A stretch of 64,000 nt of DNA from Magnetovibrio sp. PR-2. GTDB taxonomy: Bacteria; Pseudomonadota; Alphaproteobacteria; Rhodospirillales; Magnetovibrionaceae. The notes beneath the pieces are model-generated. The model ran no database searches. It saw only the letters and a program-made list of their open reading frames with translations, and had not been told where the DNA came from. Both the position numbers and the translations under genes were made by a program. This document shows, piece by piece, positions 58,983 through 64,000 of the stretch (positions within the stretch are counted from its first letter, which is position 1; each line of letters starts with the position of its first letter). The stretch is from positions 100,448 through 164,447 of the forward strand of contig NZ_JBAHUR010000009.1 in the NCBI RefSeq assembly GCF_036689815.1, in the 5' to 3' direction.

Positions 58983-59384
58983 ATGTACACCCGCCATCTC
59001 GAAGTGCCCGCCTATTCCCGGGGCCCAGCCCAAATCCAGGCCCCGCATTACAACATTGTTCAGCGGGCCTTAATACGAAAGCCCGACGGACTTCGCTTAT
59101 CGCTTCCGGGCCTCAGAACCTTAGATCTGATTGTGTTGGGTGATGCGTGGGTGATCGTGGACTGTGCGCTCAATGACTTGCCGGTGGCCGCTTGGTCAGA
59201 CTTCGAGATCGATGCCGGGCGCGCACTGCATGAACCCATCGTTTGTGAGTTGGCTTACTTCCATGCCCATGCTGGCATGATTATCAAACAGGTTTTAGAG
59301 CTCATGGACGACTTATTAGATACTGAACTCAAGGACGGTGACGACAGCCACCAAGTGATCGATTTTCCACAAAAGGAAGAATGA
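58983..59384 (+). CDS. Unknown cytosolic protein in the cbb operon
   Basis: A 133-residue protein starting at ATG 58983, with a GGAGCC site 5-10 nt upstream; a longer in-frame start at 58938 was rejected because it overlaps the previous gene. It has a mixed strand/helix pattern (RLSLPGLRTLDLIVLGDAWVIVDCAL in two parts, HAGMIIKQVLELMDDLLDTEL). I do not recognise it. It overlaps the next gene by 4 nt (ATGA), so translation is coupled and the two products may act together. Confidence 0.7.
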   Translation: MYTRHLEVPAYSRGPAQIQAPHYNIVQRALIRKPDGLRLSLPGLRTLDLIVLGDAWVIVDCALNDLPVAAWSDFEIDAGRALHEPIVCELAYFHAHAGMIIKQVLELMDDLLDTELKDGDDSHQVIDFPQKEE

Positions 59385-61003
59385 TGCCGGTTTTGCCCAG
59401 TGGACGTTTTGTAGACATCATGGCCGAACGTGCCCGCTATCACGCGGTGCATGACGGCCTGCGCATCAAACAAAGCAGTCCACATGCACACCTTTATGGC
59501 TTGGTGGATGTTTTGGTCGAGCACACGCATCACAAAGGCAGCACGGAACGGCGCCTTAAATTTTCCGGCCACACCTTAAGTGACAACCGCTGGCTTGGGA
59601 AATGGGCCGCACAAGACCGAAAATTTTTTTTGGATTGGGTGCGTGAGCCCAACCAAGTGCGCATCATCGAACACGCACGCCGCCGCGTCTTGGCCGAAGA
59701 TGAACTTCCGCGCGTCAAACGCTTCGATTATGCTGCACGCCTGTACAGCTATCTGCGCCTGCGGACCGAACAGCTGAACCTCCCCCGTGCAAAGCCCAAA
59801 CACTGGCGGCAAACCCTACTCAATCTCTGTAAAGACGGGGTCAGTCAGGCCGAACTCAATTGGTCTGGGATCTTGGGTTTTCTCGAAGGCTTAGAAGATC
59901 ACAAAACCATCGACAAAACTGTGATCACCGACGCCATGGACTTCACCACCCTACGCCCCGAACTGAGCCATGAAATCGTCTGCGCCCAAGGCTGCACGCT
60001 GCCATTGCGAGAAATCGTTCAAAAGAAAAAGGGCTATGAGCTCCAACTCGCCGGACTGAATGTGGAGGACGAAGATATTGGCGTCGTGCGTCTGTCCAGT
60101 TCTGAACCGTCCTATAAAGTCGGTGTCATTTGGCCCGGGGGACGCGCCAGCACACAAACCTGGTTTGTGCTAGGCCCCTATGGGCAAGCCATTACGGGAG
60201 GCGTCCCTGACAACGGCACGACCTTTAGCGACCAACACGCCGCCGTTGAAGCCGCACGCCGACATGCGCTGCGCAACAACCGGGCGAAGTGCGACCTCGT
60301 CAATCGTGCCCCCTATGACTACATGACCTTGCAAGGCGGTGAGCGATACCGTGAATGGCTTGTGACTCTTCCGGACTACACACCAACCCACTTCACGCAA
60401 CATTATCTGGAGCGCAATGTCTTGATGCACATTCGCACCAAGGTCCGCGAGACGGAAGACGGCAAACGCGTCTTGTTCATCGAAGAACTGCAAAGCGATT
60501 GGCACCAAGCGTTAGCCCGCAAACAAACCCGCGGCATCCCCCAAGCCCCCTTTAAAAACGAATGGCCCACGTTGGCGTTGAAGTTGATGGTGTTGCATGT
60601 GGTTGAAGAAGGGCTGGATGGACTGGCTTGGGCCGATGGACGCGTGCATGAAATGCGCTACGACAAGCCCTTAAGCCCGCTGGTGCGTCTGTACGACAAA
60701 ACTTTGATCAAAGCCGCCAATGCGCTCGCAAAACACTGGGGCGTGCGCGTCTCACCACACGTCTTCAACACCCAAAGCCCATGGCTCCACGCTGTGCGCC
60801 AAAAAGACGCATGGCGGGTCGAAGGCGGTGGCGGGAAGTTTCTCACACGTGCGCGCTACACCAAGCTTGAAGCGATGCAGGTTATTAAGCGTCACTCCAA
60901 ACCCGTCAAGCTCTCACTCCCGACTTTGATCATATCTGAGAGCATGCGCGACGATATCCGCGCCCAAGGCTTGGCCTTGTTTGGCACAAAATCGGTGCGT
61001 TAG
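59381..61003 (+). CDS. Unknown protein with a segment resembling large polyvalent phage proteins
   Basis: A 540-residue protein without a signal or membrane segment. Its N-terminal ~300 residues are not recognised. Residues ~306-430 read GERYREWLVTLPDY, NVLMHIRTKVRETEDGKRVL, FIEELQSDWHQALARK, PQAPFKNEWPTLALKLM, GLAWADGRV, with the order and spacing of a module I associate with very large polyvalent proteins of phages and prophages, where it precedes the YDLSK-type region (here MRYDKPLSPLVRLYDK). Nothing else phage-like lies nearby. It overlaps the preceding gene by 4 nt, and its stop overlaps that of the FixJ-like gene by 4 bp. Function is unknown. Confidence 0.7.
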   Translation: MMPVLPSGRFVDIMAERARYHAVHDGLRIKQSSPHAHLYGLVDVLVEHTHHKGSTERRLKFSGHTLSDNRWLGKWAAQDRKFFLDWVREPNQVRIIEHARRRVLAEDELPRVKRFDYAARLYSYLRLRTEQLNLPRAKPKHWRQTLLNLCKDGVSQAELNWSGILGFLEGLEDHKTIDKTVITDAMDFTTLRPELSHEIVCAQGCTLPLREIVQKKKGYELQLAGLNVEDEDIGVVRLSSSEPSYKVGVIWPGGRASTQTWFVLGPYGQAITGGVPDNGTTFSDQHAAVEAARRHALRNNRAKCDLVNRAPYDYMTLQGGERYREWLVTLPDYTPTHFTQHYLERNVLMHIRTKVRETEDGKRVLFIEELQSDWHQALARKQTRGIPQAPFKNEWPTLALKLMVLHVVEEGLDGLAWADGRVHEMRYDKPLSPLVRLYDKTLIKAANALAKHWGVRVSPHVFNTQSPWLHAVRQKDAWRVEGGGGKFLTRARYTKLEAMQVIKRHSKPVKLSLPTLIISESMRDDIRAQGLALFGTKSVR

Positions 61004-61668
61004 CCCGGCTCGGACGGGCTGGCGGACAGCACCACGGATTTACGGATTAAATCTGCCAACGAGCGGGCCTGGAGCTTATCCATAACCTTCGCCCGGTGCG
61101 CCTCGACCGTTTTTTCGCTGATGCTGAGGCCATAGGCTATTTGTTTGTTGGTATTGCCTGCAACGATCATCTCCATGACCTCGCGTTCGCGCGCAGTCAA
61201 GTTGTCGTAGAGGTCTTGAACCTCTTGATGTTCCATTTTTGCACTCCGGCGGCGCTCACATTCCGCAAGCGCGGTCTGCAAAAGATCCAGCATCACTTGG
61301 TCGTTATAGGGCTTTTCAATGAAGTCAAATGCGCCTTGCTTCATGGCATTGACGGCCATTTTCACATCGCCGTGCCCTGTCACTATAATCACGGGCAGGC
61401 ATTGGTTTTCCTGGGAGATGTGTTTTTGCAGTTCAAGCCCACTCATGCCGGGCATGCGCACGTCCACCAACACACACCCAGGACGCTGCTGATTGTAATT
61501 ATCGAGGAAGTGTTGCGCGGTCTCAAACGTCTCGACGTTCAGCCCAATGGACGAGATCAACCAGCTCAGTGAATCGCGCACGGCTTGGTCATCATCAACG
61601 ATGTATACGGTTGTGTCTTCGTGGAACATAGGCGAAGTCTCTCGTTCAACTGTCGACATGATTATCAC
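61000..61668 (-). CDS. FixJ/NarL-type response regulator
   Basis: A 222-residue regulator: receiver domain (residues ~17-130, VYIVDDDQAVRDSL, phospho-accepting Asp in CVLVDVRMPGMSG, KPYND) and a LuxR-type HTH (LTAREREVMEMIVAGNTNKQIA, SEKTVEAHRAKVM, in parts). This FixJ/DctR-type layout suits partner kinases like the one upstream. The first start used is GTG at 61668, with GGAG 4 nt before; ATG at 61659 or 61629 are alternatives. It overlaps the kinase by 23 bp, so the two are translationally coupled. Confidence 0.88.
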   Translation of the reverse strand: MIIMSTVERETSPMFHEDTTVYIVDDDQAVRDSLSWLISSIGLNVETFETAQHFLDNYNQQRPGCVLVDVRMPGMSGLELQKHISQENQCLPVIIVTGHGDVKMAVNAMKQGAFDFIEKPYNDQVMLDLLQTALAECERRRSAKMEHQEVQDLYDNLTAREREVMEMIVAGNTNKQIAYGLSISEKTVEAHRAKVMDKLQARSLADLIRKSVVLSASPSEPG

Positions 61669-63646
61669 TGGTCTCCGTCTTAATCGGCAATGAAAAATTA
61701 AACCGCGTGCCTTCAGAAAAATCGGGGTCTACCCACAAACGCCCGCCGCACGCCTCAATAATGGAATGGCTGATGGCCAAGCCCATGCCCATGCCATCGG
61801 ATTTTGTGGAATAGAACGGCTCGAACACATGCTCGATTTCATCTGAGGGCAAGCCTTCACCATTGTCCCAAATGCTACACAGCGCCTCACCCTGAGACGG
61901 TAGAGATGTCGTCACAACGATCAGGCGCGTGTCCTTGGGCTTTGTTTTCAGCTCATCCATGGCATTGTTGATGATATTGAGCAGCACCTGTTCGATCTGC
62001 ACTTTGTCTGCAAAAATCGGCGGGACACCCGGCGCGCATTCGGATCGAATTTCAATACCCAAGCGCTTGGCCTCAAACGCCGTCAACAACAGTGTCTCTT
62101 CGACGATTTGTTCCAAAGATAACGGCTCCAACAAAACTTCACCCTTGCGCACGAAGGACCGGATGCGGCGCATCACTTCGCCGGCGCGCTCGGACTGGGT
62201 CGCGATCTTGTTCAACACATCGCGCATGCTGTCATCGTCCAAGGTGTTGGCTTGCAACCGGCGAATGCTTCCCGTCGCGTAATTCGAGATTGCCGCGAGC
62301 GGTTGATTGATTTCGTGGGCTAAGTTTGCGGTCAGCTCACCCATGGTGTTGACCCTGGACACATGGGCCAAGGTATCTTGGCGTGTGCGCGCCATATCCT
62401 CTGTGCGCTTGCGCCAAATCACGCCTGCCAAGGTATCGGCGACGGTTTCGACCAGGCGCTGTTCGTGTTGAGAGGGATGGTGACCGTGAGGAATATAAAG
62501 GTTCAAAACGCCCAAGACCTGCTCTGCGTGGCTGATGGGCACACACATATGACCGTGCTCCAAAATACCGTTGAACATCACTTCGTGATCATGGTCCAGG
62601 CAGGTTTTGATGATGGTCTCCCCCAAAGCCGCCCGCCCGCACAGGCATTGCCCTAGGTCCAGGTTCGCGCACAGTGTCTGCAGTTCGTGTGCTAAGTTTC
62701 GCTCGGCAACCAACTTCAGTTTTTGCGGCGAAGCCTCATCCACCAAGAAGATCGCCCCCATACCCAAAAGCTCCAGATTTTGGCGCTTCAAAACCAAGCG
62801 CAACGCTTCATCCAGAAATTCTTCAAGCGGCAGCGGCGCCAGGGACGCATTGAGAATGGCCGCGACAATTTCATGGTCCGCCGCCAACATGGTTCTTTCC
62901 GCTGTGCGTTTTTCAACGCGCACTTCCAAGGTCCGGTTCAGCTCGCGCACCTGGTTTTCCGCCAAAGTGCGTTCATCAACTTCGCGCAGCAAACGCTTGC
63001 GAATGTCGGCTTCACGCCTCGTAACGGCCAAGCCGATGGTTAAGCTGACCAAAAACATGGCCCCACCCAAAATCATCATGTCGCGTCGAATGGCGGCAAG
63101 ATAAATAACTTGTGCCGCACGTATTTGATGGGCATTAAAATCCAGGTGCTCGACAAAGCCGTCCAATATGTTGAGCAATTTTGCCTGCTCTTGTCGAGAT
63201 ACCAAGATTGCCTCTTCCATTTCGGGCCCGCGGACACCTTCAACGGCCAGATTCATGGTCCGTTCGGTGTCCGGCTGAGAGTTGCGAATCTGTTCCGTCA
63301 TGAGCTTGAGGTATTCAAGCTCGCGTTCGTCTGTGCCCAACTCTTCCAGGCGTGCGCGTGCGCGCACGAAATCGTTCGCCGCTTCCCAGGATAGCTGACG
63401 TTGCGTATCGCGATCAAAAAAGTCGTCAAGGACGGTGATGTAAGCAAAAATAAAGCTACGCTTGCGAATGGCGTCCCGCATATCAAAGGCGGTGCGGACC
63501 TTTTCTTCCAACTCCAGGTCGGTTTGGCGTGCGGCCTGACTGACTTCCCAGTGGTTAAAACTCTGGTACAGCAAAGCCGCCATGCAAGCCATCACAACGC
63601 CATAGGCGACATAGAGAAAAAAGCCTGTTTGACGGCTATTTGCCAT
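61646..63646 (-). CDS. Membrane sensor histidine kinase with GAF domain
   Basis: A 666-residue kinase. Two membrane segments (residues ~10-30 and ~185-210) flank a ~150-residue helical periplasmic region. A coiled-coil stretch (VDERTLAENQVRELNRTLEV) leads into a GAF-like domain (~255-395, AAILNASLAPLPLEEFLDE), HisKA with the His in NLAHEINQPLAAISNY, and HATPase with DNGEGLP and GMGMGLAISHSI. ATG at 63646 was chosen over TTG at 63658 because GGGA lies 7 nt upstream. It is divergent from the exported protein at 63905. By analogy with DctS-DctR pairs it may control that gene, but the signal is unknown. Confidence 0.88.
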   Translation of the reverse strand: MANSRQTGFFLYVAYGVVMACMAALLYQSFNHWEVSQAARQTDLELEEKVRTAFDMRDAIRKRSFIFAYITVLDDFFDRDTQRQLSWEAANDFVRARARLEELGTDERELEYLKLMTEQIRNSQPDTERTMNLAVEGVRGPEMEEAILVSRQEQAKLLNILDGFVEHLDFNAHQIRAAQVIYLAAIRRDMMILGGAMFLVSLTIGLAVTRREADIRKRLLREVDERTLAENQVRELNRTLEVRVEKRTAERTMLAADHEIVAAILNASLAPLPLEEFLDEALRLVLKRQNLELLGMGAIFLVDEASPQKLKLVAERNLAHELQTLCANLDLGQCLCGRAALGETIIKTCLDHDHEVMFNGILEHGHMCVPISHAEQVLGVLNLYIPHGHHPSQHEQRLVETVADTLAGVIWRKRTEDMARTRQDTLAHVSRVNTMGELTANLAHEINQPLAAISNYATGSIRRLQANTLDDDSMRDVLNKIATQSERAGEVMRRIRSFVRKGEVLLEPLSLEQIVEETLLLTAFEAKRLGIEIRSECAPGVPPIFADKVQIEQVLLNIINNAMDELKTKPKDTRLIVVTTSLPSQGEALCSIWDNGEGLPSDEIEHVFEPFYSTKSDGMGMGLAISHSIIEACGGRLWVDPDFSEGTRFNFSLPIKTETSDNHVDS

Positions 63647-63904
63647 TTTTTTTCCCAATGATTGCGCCTCTATTCCTCGGCCGCTTGGGCCTATTTATCA
63701 ATATAAATAGCATTATATATCTTGCCATCGGAGGAAACCAGCAGCCGCGTTAGGGATATCCCGAATATCGCTGTTGATCCCAAGTGTGTATCGTTCCCAG
63801 CATAAGATTTCGGCAAAAGAGGGCATATGGCGAAAGCCTAGGCACCAAAAGATAGCCACATAAACGGCTGCAGCCTCAATTGCCCTTATGCAACAGGAGG
63901 AAAA
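63647..63904. promoter_or_regulatory. Divergent control region between the kinase and the exported-protein gene
   Basis: This AT-rich 258-bp gap holds a perfect palindrome GGGATATCCC (about 63754-63763). The downstream gene has AGGAGG 5-10 nt upstream of its start. No -24/-12 match with proper spacing was seen, and the -35/-10 boxes are not clear. Confidence 0.4.
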
Positions 63905-64000
63905 ATGAAACACAACTCTATCACGGGGGCTTTCTTGGGTCTTGCTGTCGGTGTCAGCTTAAGCTTCACCGCCTCTGCCGCAGAGATGGTCAAAATTAGT
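63905..64000 (+). CDS. 5' end of an exported protein (probably a solute-binding protein)
   Basis: ATG at 63905 with AGGAGG at proper spacing. The 32 codons seen encode a signal peptide (MKHNSITGAFLGLAVGVSLS, cleavage near ASA) and the first mature residues AEMVKIS. The gene runs off the window. A periplasmic solute-binding protein, such as of a TRAP or ABC transporter, fits such a start and the neighbouring two-component pair, but the visible part is too short to tell. Confidence 0.6.
   Translation, partial: MKHNSITGAFLGLAVGVSLSFTASAAEMVKIS

Noticed and set aside
63713..63913. 66-codon minus-strand frame before the last gene
   Set aside because: It covers the control region, has no family resemblance and no clear ribosome-binding site.
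1..64000. CRISPR arrays, insertion sequences, rRNA, tRNA or integrase genes
   Set aside because: No regularly spaced direct repeats, transposase-like products or recognisable RNA genes were seen by eye; a tRNA scan was not possible.

Overview
The window reads as chromosomal DNA of a free-living alphaproteobacterium. The closest fit from gene content is the Rhodospirillales/Thalassospira-Magnetovibrio neighbourhood, which is an inference from family resemblance and not a database match. The genes are tightly packed, with many 4-nt start/stop overlaps. I see no rRNA, tRNA, transposase or CRISPR array. The lifestyle suggested is a facultative chemolithoautotroph that oxidises H2, fixes CO2 with form IA RuBisCO and uses methylated amines through the N-methylglutamate pathway.

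Region 1 (1-5.4 kb) holds two P-II-like proteins, an AraC-type regulator divergent from an autotransporter-like outer membrane protein, purU, and a 266-bp palindromic repeat element. Region 2 (5.4-18.3 kb) is an N-methylglutamate methylamine-oxidation locus. On the minus strand it carries gmaS, a cupin-HTH regulator and mgdD-C-B-A (sarcosine-oxidase-like). Divergent on the plus strand are mgsA, a fused mgsB-mgsC, and a GltD-like protein fused to a degenerate glutamate-synthase domain.

Region 3 (18.3-34.3 kb, minus strand) is a complete H2 locus. It encodes a Hyb-type membrane-linked uptake [NiFe]-hydrogenase (hybO-A-B-C) with maturation genes hybD, hupF, hybE and hypA, then the H2-sensing regulatory hydrogenase hupU-hupV, then hypB-C-D-E and the hupR-hupT two-component system. 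Two good -24/-12 (sigma-54) promoters precede hybO and hypB. hypF is not in the window. The HybO small subunit has Pro where the second Cys of the proximal-cluster CTGC motif is expected.

Region 4 (34.5-41.8 kb, plus strand) is an eight-gene, tightly coupled operon of mostly uncharacterised phospho-transfer and phospho-hydrolysis enzymes. It contains Nudix, a PhoU-kinase fusion, ATP-grasp, HprK-related kinase B, a SixA-Nudix fusion, a histidine phosphatase, a metallophosphoesterase and an amphi-Trp protein. It is an expanded form of the so-called GAK system and is the best candidate for an undescribed system here.

Region 5 (41.8-52.4 kb) has a sigma-54-promoted module of a 12-heme periplasmic cytochrome, a five-heme TorC/NapC-like quinol dehydrogenase and a small Cys-rich exported protein. 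Around it lie IalB, a rhodanese that lacks its catalytic Cys, a Sel1 protein, an exported glutathione-peroxidase-like protein and a divergent sigma-54 two-component system. Region 6 (52.4-61.0 kb) is cbbR divergent from cbbL-cbbS-cbbQ-cbbO plus three unusual trailing genes, the last with a segment resembling large polyvalent phage proteins. Region 7 (61.0-64.0 kb) has a histidine kinase/FixJ-type regulator pair divergent from the 5' end of an exported protein cut by the window edge.
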